Counted from the first letter of the stretch, positions 47,349-60,800 are shown. The stretch: DNA of 64,000 nucleotides from Calycina herbarum (GCA_001414485.1 LLEY01000065.1:124001-188000); one strand, 5' to 3'. Made by a program: numbers and translations. Notes: generated from the letters alone by a model not told the origin.

Positions 47349-47688
47349 GGAATCGCTTATTTAGGCATCACTTCGCTACGGTCGCCAACACTACACTACG
47401 GTCGCTACCCCACGAGTTTAGACTTATATTTGTCGCAATTTCTATAGACTTAATTTTATTATAACTATTATAAACTATAACGCTTTTTGATTTTAAAAGT
47501 GAGTAAGACATTATAATTTATAGTATTTTAAAATATAGTGTATTAAATAATAAAATAAAAAGGGTGTTATGCTAAGAAGTTACAATACTCCTTCAAAAGT
47601 AGTATATATACCTCTCTAAATAATTATAGCTGTATACCTGGTGTAAGCACTTCGGCTACGGTGAACTGATGCCCAAATAATCGATTCC
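47349..47688 (-). mobile_element. MITE-like inverted-repeat element, copy 2
   Basis: A 340-bp element, the reverse-orientation match of 9461-9801. The ends GGAATCGCTTATTTAGGCAT and (minus) GGAATCGATTATTTGGGCAT form the terminal repeat. Immediate flanks AAGAGGTA (47341-47348) and AAGAGGTG (47689-47696) agree in 7 of 8 bases, consistent with an 8-bp target duplication as made by hAT-type transposases. It lies 18 bp right of the nested cluster. Confidence 0.8.
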
Positions 47689-47696
47689 AAGAGGTG

Positions 47697-48283
47697 GGGC
47701 CCGTAAGCTTTTGGAATATTTGAGACGAGTGAAGTGATAATGTTAATAGAAGAAACTTTCAAAAGCGTGCACGAGCTAGGGGACTACAACGCCTCTGGCG
47801 AACAGAATTTTGCGAAAATCAAGCATTCCTTCAGCAATCCGTCTTCAGAAGACCGAAGTATTTGGAGGGAAAGCTTTTTCATTGTCGATTTCTGCGATAC
47901 TATCGGTTCTTAAACTCAAATTCAAATTTGAAGCTATTACTTTACTAGATATATTATAGAAAATAGAATATTATATAACTCTATTTCTCTCTATATATAG
48001 TAGAGTTTTTGTCTTTAAATTTAAGCTTCTTAGAGTGTTTTCTACTCTTTAAATACGTGATAATACTTTTATAAGCTTAAACCTAGTAGAAGTATAAAAT
48101 AGTAATAATTATGAAGAATTCTATTTTATTTTAAAGACTTTATAATAGTATTAGTTATAGATATAAGAGTTATAGTATTATTAGTTTAAAGTAATTTTAT
48201 AAGTTTAATAAAGTCTTAGTATATAAGAGATAGTACTTAGTATCTAGATTATTATTATAACAGTTATAGTTACGAAGGCTGGA
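47697..48283. other. AT-rich flank, no gene seen
   Basis: Normal DNA to about 47910, then RIP-like AT-rich sequence to about 48260. No element ends were resolved. Confidence 0.45.
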
Positions 48284-48442
48284 TGTCACATGTTCGCTTA
48301 GATACACGCTAGTACTAGCGTACGTACTAGCGTATATAACTTGTATTTAGTTCCCGGTTCTCTCGAGCTCTTCTACTCTCCTCGTCTTTTATCCTAAGAA
48401 TCGAGTGTTATTCTAAGTCTTATCTAAAACACGTCTGTCACA
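48284..48442. mobile_element. Possible solo LTR fragment
   Basis: This stretch starts TGTCACATG and ends CTGTCACA, and has near-normal dinucleotides between AT-rich flanks. It contains the short repeats CTAGTACTAGCGTACGTACTAGCG. No target duplication was found, so the call is weak. Confidence 0.35.
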
Positions 48443-48927
48443 ATTATTTTTATACTTTAAAATTATATATAAGTCACGTTTCTAGAATTCTATATAATAT
48501 TCTACAGAATTAATACTCTACTATAGAACTTTCTATATACTATATAAAAAGGAATAGAACCTTCTCAAGTATAGCTCTAGAAGGCTTATAGAATTCCAAG
48601 TGCCGTAGTCTAGGCCTGTTACTTGCTATTTATGATTTCGATTTCATTAGACCACTGTAATAATAGTACAGAATAAGACAGAAAATTGGTTAGTGTAAAA
48701 GAATCATGTTTTGTTGTTCTTCGCATCATGTATAGCCCTCTAATCGAGCGAAAACTCCCAACTTGCAGACAGATGTAACCATTGATGCAACATGCAGGTG
48801 GATAGGCGGATGACTTGAAATAGCCGCCAGCCTTGTCAACCTCGAAACCAAAGTTGAGCTAACTGTCAATAAGAAGACGACAAGAAACCTCTTTTACCTA
48901 CTGGGCTGAATACTAGGTGTCGCCGCA

Positions 48928-51900
48928 ATGCGATCTTTCAAAAAAATCGCGAGAAACTTACCAGGGCGCACGAAGCAGCCCGAGGGGAGCAAACCCCAGA
49001 GCTCTGTCGATAATCTGCCTCTTCCTCGCCATTCTGGGCAGCCATCTGAGGGGACATTTGCTCCTCTGTCTACCACTACGACTCCCAAAGCACTTGAATC
49101 TTCCAACTCGAACTCAGGTGTTCCGAGTTTTTCCATCGTCAAGGTTCGTTCGGAGGAACACTCAACAACTGCGATATCGAGTGCTCTCAACGATGGCACC
49201 GTACGCGATAAAATCATCACAGTGCCCAATGATCCTCGACCAAAAGTCGATCTGTGGAAAAAGGCTTATGACAATTTACGTGAGGATCCCAAGACAAAAG
49301 ACCTTTTTGGGGCGTATGAGAAGATACTTGAAAGTATGACGCTCCACTACCATGCAATCGGGTTAAAGCATCCCGATGACTTGCTATTGCTTGCTAACAA
49401 CATTTGTTTAATCAGCGATGCCAACAGATGTCGAAACTACCAAGGGCACTGGTGAAAAAATGTCTGCAGTTCTTGATAAGAAAATCTTGAACTTCAGAAG
49501 CCAGCAGTGGAAGTTGGTGGTAGGCGGAAAAGAGTATATTATAAGGGAACAAATTGGTCGAATCGTGAAAATGATTGAAGTAGTCAAGGACTTTGGCTCC
49601 AAGGTCGCTGGCCTAGACCCTATCCATGCAGGATTACCTTGGGCGGGCGTATGCGTACTTCTGACGGCAAGGAAACTCTCAAATTACTCACGCAGGCGGT
49701 TGCTGATACTGTCATCCACAGATCCTGACCAATGACTCAGAACGCCATTCGGATGCAATGAGCGGTTTAGAAACGATTTCGAATATGATTCCTCGCTATA
49801 CAGCTTATGAGAAAAGCCTCGACGATCAATTGAATGAACCAGCATTTGAAGAGATGAAGAAGCGATTATCAAAGCTTTACGGCGCCATTTTGAGATACCA
49901 AGCAGAGACTGTTTGCTTTTTTGGTCGCCACACTTTCTCGCGATTGTTTCATAACATTGTAGGTCTATAGAATATATTGTAGTCCCATATGCCGATTACT
50001 TACCTTGAAAATTCAGGTACCTAAAAGTGAATGGGAAGATCTGATTGAAGAGGTTAAAGAGGCAGCTGCGCAATGCGACAAGTCGCGAGCTGATTCCCAA
50101 TGGCAAGGGCTGGAAGCTACTTTGTCAAAACAAGCGAGAGACATGGGAATTATTATGCAAAGGCTGCAGGAAAATGACACCGAAAAAGACAAAGTGTTGT
50201 TGTGGGTGTCAGATGTACCGAATCAAGATGACTTTGAATTTGTGAGTATACGTTTCGCTTCTTGTGGTGGAAGGAATGTGAGGGCAACATATCCCTAATT
50301 CTCTCTATTCCAACTTTTTGGATAATTTCCCAAATACTTATAATGTATATTAATAAACTCGCTCCAGGCACTTAAACAAAGGCTAAGAGAGAACAACTGG
50401 ACTTCAGGCCAATGGTTTCTCCAGAGCGCTCATTTTATAGAATGGGAAATGGCTGTTACTCGAGCCTTTTGGTTAAAAGGTTCAGTTGGGACTGGTAAAA
50501 GCTGCTTGACCACGCTAGTCATTAGGAAGCTTTTGGGTGGCGAATCTCCTGACCGACTAGCATATTTCTACTGCTCCAAAGATGCGAGTAAGCCAGCTCG
50601 AACAGACGCCAACGATGTTTTACGAAGTTTAATAGCCCAACTTTCCTACCCAAGGATCGAAATAGTCAGAAGAGAATACGAAGAAAAACGGCTTCGAAGA
50701 GGAACTTTGTCACTCGAGGATAGTGTCAGGTTGCTTTCTGATATTCTTCGATCTGCTGGACAGTGTATCTTCATCATTGATGCTCTAGATGAGTGCAGAA
50801 ATCCATATGAACTTATGAAGGCTTTAAGAGCCATATCAGATTCCACGGACAACCTAAAATTGTTCGTTTCGAGTCGCTTGGAAGTTAGAGTAAATATAGA
50901 TTTCCCACAGTGTCTATGTCAACTCATCACTCCCGAGAAGAACGGACTCGATGTCGAACGTTTTATCGAAAGCGAAATCAAACGACGCCGATTGGAGATT
51001 AATCGCCGAAATCCAGAACAGCCCGAAGAAATGAACGATGAGTTAGCAGAGGAGCTCACCTTTCTCCTCAAGAAGCATGCTCAAGGGATGTGAGTGGCGC
51101 ACTTGAAATTCTTCTAGGATTGAACCTCTTCTATTTCAATCTCCAAAAACCGTTGTATGCAAGATGCAAGCTTATCAAGACACAGGTTCAGGTGGGTTGA
51201 GCTACAGATAGACCTGTTTCTAAGTCTCGACCTTGACCCACTCCACCACGACACAATACATGATATGATTGATGTGCTTCAAAGGTCCGCAAGCGTCTCA
51301 GAACTTAACGATACATATGACAAGATCTATGAGAGAAATACACATGAAAGAAACTACCGTAGGCTTGCGGTCAAGACTTTTCAATGGGTTTTATCTTGCG
51401 CGAGACCCCTGTATATTGGGGAGCTCATAACCGCAGTTGCCTTGAAGAAGAATTTCGAACTAGACAGCAGCGTTACCGAAAGTCTACTGCTAAGCAGAAT
51501 ATGTAGCAACTTCATTACCACCAACGGCGCCGGGAGGGTTCAATTCACTCACCTTTCAGTGAGGGAATATCTGGAGCAAAAGTCCGGGGACTTCTCCCTT
51601 CTTACAGCTCACACACTTGCCGCAGAATGTTGCCTGGCATCTATCCAACAGCCTGGATTCGACTTTGGCGAAGCACTACCAATGAAAGCTGGCTTCCCAA
51701 GTTACGCTGTCCGGTATTGGTCTTTTCACCTCAAAAGAGCATCCTGGCGGGGTGAAATCAACGAGAGTCTGAAGAATCTGTCGCACAACTTTCTCTGCAA
51801 AGGCCAATCAGTCCTCAATTGGGCTGAGGCATTCGAACATCAATACAGTATCGCCAAGAACGTTGAACCAGTTCAGAATATGCTTGAGGAAAAGACAAAA

Positions 51901-52074
51901 GAGGTGGAATTGTTACGAAATCGGCTCAGGGAGCGAGACGAGATTATACGATACAACGAAGGGAAATTAGCGCAGAAGGATCAGAGCCTACGTGCAAAGA
52001 GTAGGTTCGTTGATTACCTGGTAGCGTTTTTAAGAAATCTTGGATATAGTGTTGTTGATGGTATTGCTCGGTAA
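48928..52074 (+). CDS. NACHT NTPase (fungal NLR-like receptor) without C-terminal repeats
   Basis: Proposed CDS: join(48928..49333,49416..49666,49722..49958,50017..50241,50368..51089,51186..52074), 909 residues, every junction in phase. Residues 1-110 are low-complexity. About 115-340 form the fungal NWD/NACHT-NTPase N-terminal domain (VDLWKKAYDNLREDPKTKDLF, GLPWAGVCVLLT). NACHT follows: P-loop GSVGTGKS (about 411-418), Walker B CIFIIDALDEC (about 505), sensor block LKLFVSSRLE, then the GMFRWVELQ junction and a winged-helix-like part (LYIGELITAVAL, FTHLSVREYL). The C-terminus is a coiled coil (EEKTKEVELLRNRLRERDEI) and a hydrophobic end, with no ankyrin, WD or TPR repeats. The intron at 49667-49721 has a GC donor. 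Such proteins act in allorecognition or cell-death signalling; the trigger and output here are unknown. Confidence 0.88.
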
Positions 52075-52731
52075 GATTAACTCCTGGGTAACTTTGCATT
52101 GACAAGTTGGTGATAGTTTGTATTTTATAACTGGGTAATCATTAATTTTGCAGTAATATTCATTCAAAAGAAACGGGTAGGTCATGTACATGCGTTTTCC
52201 AGGTCATCTAAGGGTTTTACCCACTTATTGTGTCTAAGTATCCCCTGATCAGATAAATCTACTGATGTATTGAGTAACTTGTCTCGTTCTCCGATTGCTA
52301 CGAACAATTTGATAATCGCTGTTTATAAGTTGTTGACTAATGATTTCTTGACTGCTCTTGTGTAGTAGTATCTTTAATAATTGTGTCTTCATTCTTCTAT
52401 CAATTTTTCTTGAGTTAATTTTTTCATATATCAATTATTCATTATGTTTTAACTTTCTACCTACAAAACGAACATATAGATGAACCTGTTATCGCTCTTG
52501 CCATTCTCGGAAAGCTTGATAAAGGTAGTGGTGAATGCTATTTTGTACGACGGGAGCTTGAGGCTTGATACTGTGGCTTAGCGCTGAACCACGACCCCAT
52601 ATTTTCGCGAGGCACGTCAACCATCGCAACGCCAGGAATTCAGGTCAGGTCTACATCAACAACTCGACACCACCAGAAATCCCCTCCTGCCTTCTCAGCC
52701 AACTCGATATACACCTAATACCTCAGACATC
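52075..52731. other. Intergenic, no gene seen
   Basis: The first half is AT-rich; the last ~150 bp form a typical leader of the SAP-protein gene. Confidence 0.5.
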
Positions 52732-53575
52732 ATGGCCGACTACAGTACTTTGAAGGTACCGGAGCTTAAGAAGCTTCTTGGTGATCGCGGCCTGGTTATT
52801 TCAGGAAACAAGGCAGATCTCATCGCGCGTCTACAGGAGAACGACAAGAAGGCAACCAGTGGCACAGGTAAGCGCGTCTCCATGCGATCAACCAATTACT
52901 TATGCGCGCATACTGACATGCGATTCAATTATAGCTGGAGGCGAGGACGAAATCGATTGGGACGAGGACGATACCAAGACTACAACCGCGCCGGCACCTG
53001 CACCTGTCGCAGGAGAGGATAAAGGACCAGTCGCAAACCCTACCGCAGTTTCAAATCAAACAGTCGATACCGACCCATCTAAGACGAAGGATCTAAAGGT
53101 TGTCGCCGAGGGAGAACCAAAAGCACTTCCAGAGACCAAAGCCTCCGCACCCAGCGAACCTACCCCAGCTCCTGCGACGACCACAGAACCGGAAGCGCCA
53201 AAACCAGATTTCACAGCCGGTATCAAGCAATCGGATGCCGAGAAGGAAGCAGAGAAGCGCGCAGCTAGAGCGAAGAGATTTGGCATATCCGAGGATGACG
53301 AGGCAAAGAAGCTTGCAGAGCGCGCAAAGAAGTTTGGCATCGAAGCCAAGGAGGAGGTTGTGAAAGGACTGGATGCGGCATTACCAGAGCGGAGAGCAAA
53401 GAGAGGACGAGAGGATAAGCAGGGTGGTAGGAATGCGAAGAGACAAACACCCGACAGAAGGACAGGACCTGCGCCTAAGTTAGCGGCCGCGAAGCCAACA
53501 GGACGAATTGTGGATGACCCATCAGAGAAGGCAAAGGCGGAGGCACGAGCGAAGAGATTCCAATCAGCAGCTTAA
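52732..53575 (+). CDS. tho1: SAP-domain protein, Tho1/SARNP (CIP29)-like mRNA export factor
   Basis: Proposed CDS: join(52732..52867,52935..53575), 258 residues. Residues 4-38 form a SAP domain (STLKVPELKKLLGDRGLVISGNKADLIARLQ), a helix-extension-helix nucleic-acid-binding motif. An acidic patch (DEIDWDEDD) and a Pro/Ala/Glu-rich linker follow. The C-terminal half has repeated RAKRFG-type motifs (RAKRFGISEDD, RAKKFGIEAKE, RAKRFQSAA), which in Tho1/SARNP bind the DEAD-box export helicase Sub2/UAP56. The last ~60 residues are basic (RRAKRGREDKQ). The intron is a normal GTAAGC...TATAG. The role in transcription-coupled mRNP assembly is inferred from the family. Confidence 0.9.
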
Positions 53576-56500
53576 GGATGACGAATAAAATGACGAGATT
53601 TGCTCAATGAGGCATCATTGGCTTCGCTGTATACTAGAAAATAAAGAGGGTTAATGGCGTTCCGAGGTCGTCCTACAACTTTCCCGATATCTTCACACGT
53701 CAAGTTTCCCCCGTTCTATTGTGCAACCTTTTCCGATTTAGCAAACATCACCAAAAAGTGTGGTCATTATACCAGAATATTTCAAAGTATCACTGATTAT
53801 TCGGAGCTGGCTGGCCCCGATGTGCGAGTTGGTTTCGAACAATCAGGATTTGTTCTTCTCAACAATTCGGATAATTGAACCGCTACGGACGCACCCCCCT
53901 GATGCCTTGATACACAAAAGGAATCCATAACAAGCTGGATCGGAATATGGCGCTCACCCGAATAAGGTGTCTCAACCCCCTTTTCGACAGCTCAAGTCTC
54001 TTTTCTTCAAGGTCAGGGCTCGAAGTATACTTTTGGCGGAATGTTCAAGTTGAACTCAACCGGAGGTCATCCGTGACGGGTAGGGTGAATCCTGAACGTT
54101 TGGTGTTAGCGTTCGCGGAACGAATGAATTTGAAGAACTGGACTTTGAAGCTCTCATAGGCTCGTTGAGCTTCCCACAAGTGCGGGACCTGTCATCAACG
54201 ATATCTATCCCGGTTCACTGGATGATCCTCATCTGATGATCACAGAGGGATGTTCTGATGAGTACTAGTCTAGGTGGAACTAGGACGACGACGACATAAC
54301 GAATGAGCTTTGAAAGGTGACTTCTGCTGACTTAATAGGCCCATTCGATTGAGTGCTGACGGAAAAGACGCTTGAAAGCGGACTGTGCCCCAGGAAAACA
54401 TGGGGTCTCCTGGCAGGTCAAGACGGGAAGACTTACCAAGAAGAGAAGTCCTATTTTCTGTCAATCCATACAACGTCCTCAAACGCCTTTGAAGAAGGTG
54501 TTGGCTTCACAAGGTTGAGCACACCCTCTTCGCGTAACGTGACTTTTCACGGCCCCAAAATGGTGGAAGCTAAAAAGACTACCCACCATTGGTAAACCAA
54601 TGAGAAGCTATACAACCTTGCTCGTTGAAAAAAGGCTTTATTAATATCCCGAACGCCTATCTTTTTTCGGGTGATCTATCAAAATGGTTTCTATCGGGAT
54701 AACCGCCACAGAATTCAAGATTCAACATGTTTTCAAGTTACTTTTTCGCCTGCCAACGCATGAATTTGATGGAGATCAGGAAAGAGTTTGGAGTGTGGCG
54801 GGTGCATTGCAGATTACGCCACAAGTTTGCCGCGGCTTCTCTCTTCGCCTGCCAGCGCACAAGGTGGCGAAGCGCGCTTCTCAGCTGTGCTGGGATATGG
54901 AAACGTGATTTTTGTTGGAATGTACCGAGCTACCTAGGTATCTTGGTTGAGACTTGGAAAATGGGGCGTAGATCTGTACGAATCGAAGTACAGAGTACTT
55001 GTCATGGTGAGTCAGTGATGGGTTTTGTGGATTGGATTGTTTGGCTTTGACTTGACCTGTTTGTAGGATTTTTGACCCGGAAAAATTGCAAGTCCAAACG
55101 AAGAGAGAAGACACAGTCAAATTAACGTCATTGTGTGTCAAACGTTGGATCTTTTCCGGTTGTCAAGATCCCAGCTGAATTGAGACTTTTCAGTTGGGTA
55201 CGGAAGCGTACTCGTTAGATGAACCATCGAGTCCACAGCATTTTGTTCAACAAATCTTTGGGGCACACTCATCTTCTATTATTGATTATTGACTTCTCCT
55301 ATAGACGGGTCCATTCGTCGTTACAAACGGCCAAGAAGGAAATATGAGTACATTTTGCGGGTTCGTGGAAGAGGTTCAGGGATATTTTTCTGGACTTGGC
55401 ACACCAACGAGCCGCCAAAGAGCAATATCTGCAAAGCTATTGGACGAAAAAATGATAGGGATCACCAATGAGGCGACGTCGATCTCTAGCTTGGGGTCAC
55501 GATTGATTTTTCTTGAAAATTGAGGAATCCTTCCGAGCATCAAAAAGACGAATATCAACTTTATCTTGATAGGTCTCTTATCCCCGCGGCGGGATTTGGT
55601 TCGATCACGGCTGTGGCCGCGATGGGTATGGATAATTGCGGGAATAGATGGCGGCCTTGACCCTGAAGATGGTACGAGGCGATCCGTAGGAAACCGTATG
55701 TTGGTTGATCCCGCTCCCAACACTCCAATTGCAGTTCTTTCCAACATGACCTGCAAGTGGTAGGCCAGATTCCGAAGTCAGCAGATCCAGAATGACTTTG
55801 AATCGTGATTTGAGACGAGACCTGGATATGCTGAAAGCTGACTATGCACGTCGTGACCAGTCGGGCATGAGCGAAGTTCGGCCAAGTTGAGGCCCAGTGA
55901 GGCCTGGGAAGAGGTCCAATGACATGCACATGACGCTGCGGTCAAGTTGGAAGATCATGGATCGGTGAAGGGGTTGAGGTGATTGATGACTGACTGATCT
56001 CAAACCAAGTTCTGGTGGTTGGGTTGGCTTCAAGCGCAGCAGTGCCCGCAATTACCCCACTACGGAGAAGGAGATCCCTCTGAAAATAGGATTGTGGTCT
56101 TTGCGATAAGCGCCATAATTGCGGCATCCAACATCACGCCCACGATGAGGCTAGTTAGACCGCGCTCAACTCTCTTAGCGGGCGTAAAGTCAATGGTGAC
56201 TCGTGGTTGAGAGTGGTGGGAGTGGGTGAAGTTTGGGAAAAACATTGGGGATTTCTAGGTTCAACAAGTCAGAATGGCTCAATATGTTCTTTTTCCCAAA
56301 ACCGATCCACTGGAGTGCCACTGGTTTTGACGGCTGCAGGTGAAATGCTTAGCCGACGAATAGACATCCGGCGTCTACATGGTGACATGGGTTGTTGACG
56401 GACTCTCTTTTCACTCGTCTCTTTTCGACCTCTCGCAAAAGATTGGCAGCAATTCTGCCTCACAACATCGACCTTAATCCATGATCCCTCCTCATATCTG

Positions 56501-57871
56501 CACCTCTGAGTGTAGGCTTGCGTGGAGCTTCCATCCTATAGGTCTCACTGAATGTGCTATACATGCGAGCTGCTCGACATGCAGAAAGCAGCCAACAGCG
56601 TACGGTCCGTACTGTCACGACGTTGCTCCGCTCGCCGCAGCACCTCTGCAGCTTTTCCGGAAGCTCTCGAATACACCCCCCTGGTCATTGCCATGCGGTC
56701 AACAGACAAGGTCTCTTTCTCCTGCTACGCTCGACATCCAGTGAGCGTATCTCGACAAATGGTAGCCACTCAACTGGGTGGCATGGCCCTGGGAGCACCT
56801 TGGAGCGCACCAGTGATGCACGTTGTGGCGGACATCGCGATGAAAAGCCAACAAACGGGGCTCAACGCCACAAGCAATACAAGCCCGTGGGCCTGTAAGA
56901 ACCTGTAAGAATCTGTAAGGAGCACTTCGACTCCCTGCTTAGTTGCGGTACTTGAGTCTGGTTGTGTCCCCACGACGCCTCGATTTCTTCATTCATCATT
57001 GCAATCTACCGTTCTGCTAGACGACTTGCCTCATATACCTATATCCCCCCTGCCGTCAGCACCGAGTCACCACACAATCACCCACACCCTCTTGCCCAAC
57101 TTTGTGGTACAAGCCTGTACTCCACTGTCACCGCTTACACCACACCCTACACTTTACACAATCGCTAAGACTTTTCTCAGCGGCTCGCATTTGGGCGGCA
57201 TCTCCAGCTAAAAATCTCGTCTCCGTGTTGTGAGCACGCTCCCAACGGTTACTCCCCACATCGACCAACGACGGGATCCCCCTCCTCTAGGCCGATCCCG
57301 GTCACACCCTACCCTTAAACAACCGCCTCCCACACCTCACGCTTTCCCCTCTCTTCTTGCTTTTTTTTTGCCCTCTTCTATCTATTGTCAAAATCTTAAT
57401 TGTTGTTCCTATTTGCGTTGCATTTTTCATATCAACATACCCAGGAGGTGCATCTATTCCAGCCTATTTGCATAATTCCTCAAACGAGCTGCAATATCGA
57501 GTCCCAGGTATATTGGGTAACACCAGGCCTAATATTTGTTCCTGCATATCATATTTTCTATACGACGTATATCTGGAGCTTTATTTTGTTGGGACTTTCT
57601 TTTCCTTTTAGAGCTATAGTTCTCGCGGACACCCAGTTTCCGGATTTACTCTACATTAATTGTTTGTAAGTGACCATTGCGACGCGAACACCTTCAGCCG
57701 ACTGACTGAATGTGTTAGCAATCTATGATGCCACTTTAAGCAACTCGAATCGCACAACGTACCCGAGGGATGGCGAACACTTTTTGCCATCATATTTTAT
57801 AGCATTCGGAAAACAGAACAAGCAGAATCAAAACTCAACCATTCTGCTAATGATGAGATAGAGATAACGCG
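53576..57871. other. About 4.3 kb without a supported gene; 5' leader of the next gene at its end
   Basis: Short frames on both strands (for example 56552-56908) lack domains and splice logic. Composition is ordinary, with no RIP. The last ~850 bp are pyrimidine-rich (runs near 57340-57372) and look like promoter and a long leader for the 57872 gene, with possible upstream short frames. Confidence 0.5.
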
Positions 57872-60800
57872 ATGGCATCATACAAATCAGATTTTGACCC
57901 GCCAAATAGGCCAGATGACTCTTTGAGGAGTAGAAGGATGGGAACATACATGGCTCCACCAACAATGGAACGAAGACGAGAACCATCGTTGGATCGTCCG
58001 ACTAAACGAGCGCAACCCACCACCAGCAAGACCCAACCAAGAACAACAGTATTGCCCCAAAAGCCAATGCAAAAACAAGATGTCAAGGAGAAAGGAACTA
58101 CATCTGGTTTTGGCTTTGGGAAACCACCAAGCAAACCTGCATCCACTCGGGCACCGGAACTGAAAGGGAAGTCATCACGGAATGTACTGAGGAGGAAGCA
58201 ATCTTCGATATCTCAACCCCAACAGAGTAATGAAACGCGACCAACTATTGAGAGATCAACTTCCGCAACTCCCGGGAAGCAAGTGTACGGCTCTTCGCAA
58301 CGAAGGCCCAGTTTGGAGATCAGCAGATCCGCCGATGCGTACAATGAAATATATACCAGACCTACTCGGACGAGGACACCAGCGGCCAAGGAATCTCCAC
58401 GTATTATACCCGAATTAGATAGGTATCGTCCCAGACCTGAGCAAGCAACATTCGCCAAGATCAGGTCAAATGGTGAAATTCCACACAAACTAGCAACTCA
58501 AGACCTTCCTCCTCCTACTCCGCTATTGTCAGGCACTCCCGGATATTCTGGAGTCAGCAGTACCAATTCTCGATACAGTGGCTATAGCGGTAGTGGATAC
58601 AGTGCCAGTCCATCTACTAGGTTTTCAGAATCTCCAGGACCCGGTGGCGCATATAGCAGAGATACCACACCGACCTCGATGTCATCACAGTCACCCGGTA
58701 TTGTTGCGCCGTTGAAGTTGGCGCCACCCAGATTACGACAAGGTAGTCCAGCTACAAGCAGTCGACCCCCACTTACCAGGCGGAGAGATGGAAGCTTTCC
58801 CCAAGAGTATGAAGAGGCCGTCGTGGAAACGCTACCATCATTACGCGAATCTGTCACTTCTTCATCATCGAACTCAACCGTCAAAGGAGATAACAAGGGA
58901 AGTGAAAAGAAGAAGAAGAAGAAGCGATTATCCCCATTACCTCCTAGTCCACCACCTAGGAAGTCATCACAAAAGGCCAGTCCAGAAGGTACCCCATCGA
59001 AATCATCCCAATCTCCCGCGCAACCGATCATGACGGACTCTCCCTCATCGAGACCTCGAGGGACGCCTGTTTCATCTCCTTCCAAACAAAACCCACCAGT
59101 GCGACCTAGCCGAGAGGGCGCTCCCGATTTACAATCACAACTTGGGGAATCGATGACAGTGATACAGAGCAATCTTGCTGGAATTCCATTTCCCCAGGAG
59201 CGTCGGCAAAGTACCCTTCAGCGACACGTTACTTCGCCACTACAATCTCAACCTGTAATCCGACCATCTCAAGGTTCTCGCTTGCCCTCCAGAAATCCGT
59301 CACCTAGCCCAGTGTTGACATCTCCACGCGAGGCAACACCCGCACCAACGGGTCTCGGAATTGTCCCAGATTTGAGACCTCGGGAACAGCCTTCGACTAG
59401 AGGCATCAACACTCGTACCCCGAGTCCAAGTATACAAACATCGAAACCACGATTTGGTCTCTTTGGCAGACGAACAAAGACAACCCCTGAGATTACCACT
59501 TCGGAAAGTCGTAATAAAGAACCGAGGAAGGGCCCTGCAGCTGGTACTGGACATGAAGGTTACGGGAGGTATGCTCTTCGAGGAAGAAGCAGTAGTACTG
59601 GAGCCGGAATGGTGGCAAGAGATAGAAGCCAGAGCAGAACCAGTTCTTCTCGAGATAGTATTGGAAGCAACCATGCACCCGACCCATTCCTTCTGGAGCG
59701 AATGAGTCCTGTCGTTATCGCAGGTGGCGGGGAAATTAAAGAGAACCGAAATGCAAGTTCTGAGCTCAGCCGCACTGAGAGCAACACAAGTCTTCTACTC
59801 GGTCGACCTAGTTTGGACTCCAGGGGCTCGTCAAAGTCCAGCTTGGGGCAAGAAGCTTCCCGTACTACCCTTTGGCCATCGGCCCTTCCCGAAGAGCAAC
59901 CATCAAAGAGAAACACAAGACTTGCGATACCCAAAGGACGTCGGCCTTCAGATAGTAGCGATGATGGGATTACCAAGCCATCACTTGCTTTCCGTCGATC
60001 CCTTCTTCGGCTTAACGTCTCCGAAAACGCATTAAATCTTCCGCGACCCATCAACATTCCTACTCGTGGGGTATCACCAGCAATGAGCAGTCTTGATGCG
60101 AGCCTAATGTCTGATGATTCACGCATGGAGCCTAGGCAGATACTCAGCAGAGGCCGCAAGGAAGGTAAAAAGGAAACCAAGAAGCCAAAGAAGTTGGAAA
60201 AGCGAGCGAGATCCCCAAGGAAATGGAATTTCTTTCATCGCTCCCAACCAAGCAACGCCAAATCCAAGGGAGGAGAACCAGTTGTGCCAGTCGCGGTAGA
60301 ACGACCATCGACAAAGCCCGCTGCAGTACCCCATTATGCTATGATTGATTCTTCGGACGAACAACAGGAAATCGATGCTGTCGATCTCGAGGATATTTTG
60401 AGGGATGCTGCTAACGTTATGAAAGATGCTGATGTGGTCAATCTTTCGAATGAGGAGCTAGATGTACTTCAATTCGGGAACTACAAGGACAACTTGAGAC
60501 GTATCGAGGATCTTCACTCAATACTAGGAGTGAGTCCGCCACCTGAGAAATCCGAGGAGATTGAGAAGACCGAGGAGATTCCACCACCGCCTATGTACTC
60601 ATCACCAGAGCCCATGCAAGTAACTCCAGAGTTGCCTCAAACCGAAATGCACCCCGGTAAAGATGTTACGCCGCCAGCTTTAATACGTCCTAGTCGACTT
60701 GCTCAAGTTGGACGGATCCCAAAGGTGATTTCTGCAAGACCACAGGCAACTTCTCCCAAGTCCTTCTCAAGGCCTTTCGCAAGACTCAGCACAATTCAGC

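Larger units (their letters stand above)
29581..48700. mobile_element. RIP-degraded transposon island
   Basis: This block is strongly AT-rich. In the transposon parts CA and TG dinucleotides are nearly absent while TA, CG and CT/AG remain, the pattern expected when RIP converts CpA to TpA on both strands. Trp codons have become TAG/TGA and many Cys, His and Asp codons have become Tyr or Asn. Elements resolved inside are listed separately. Patches at about 31867-32098, 35030-35333, 35700-37940 and 48284-48442 keep normal dinucleotides. Confidence 0.9.

Noticed and set aside
48284..48442. LTR of a second retrotransposon at the edge of the NACHT gene promoter
   Set aside because: The ends look LTR-like but there is no target duplication or partner LTR, so it is kept only as a weak feature and not as a finding.
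58582..60180. Long minus-strand frames opposite the methyltransferase-like gene
   Set aside because: They are mirror frames of the Ser/Pro/Arg-rich plus-strand coding sequence.
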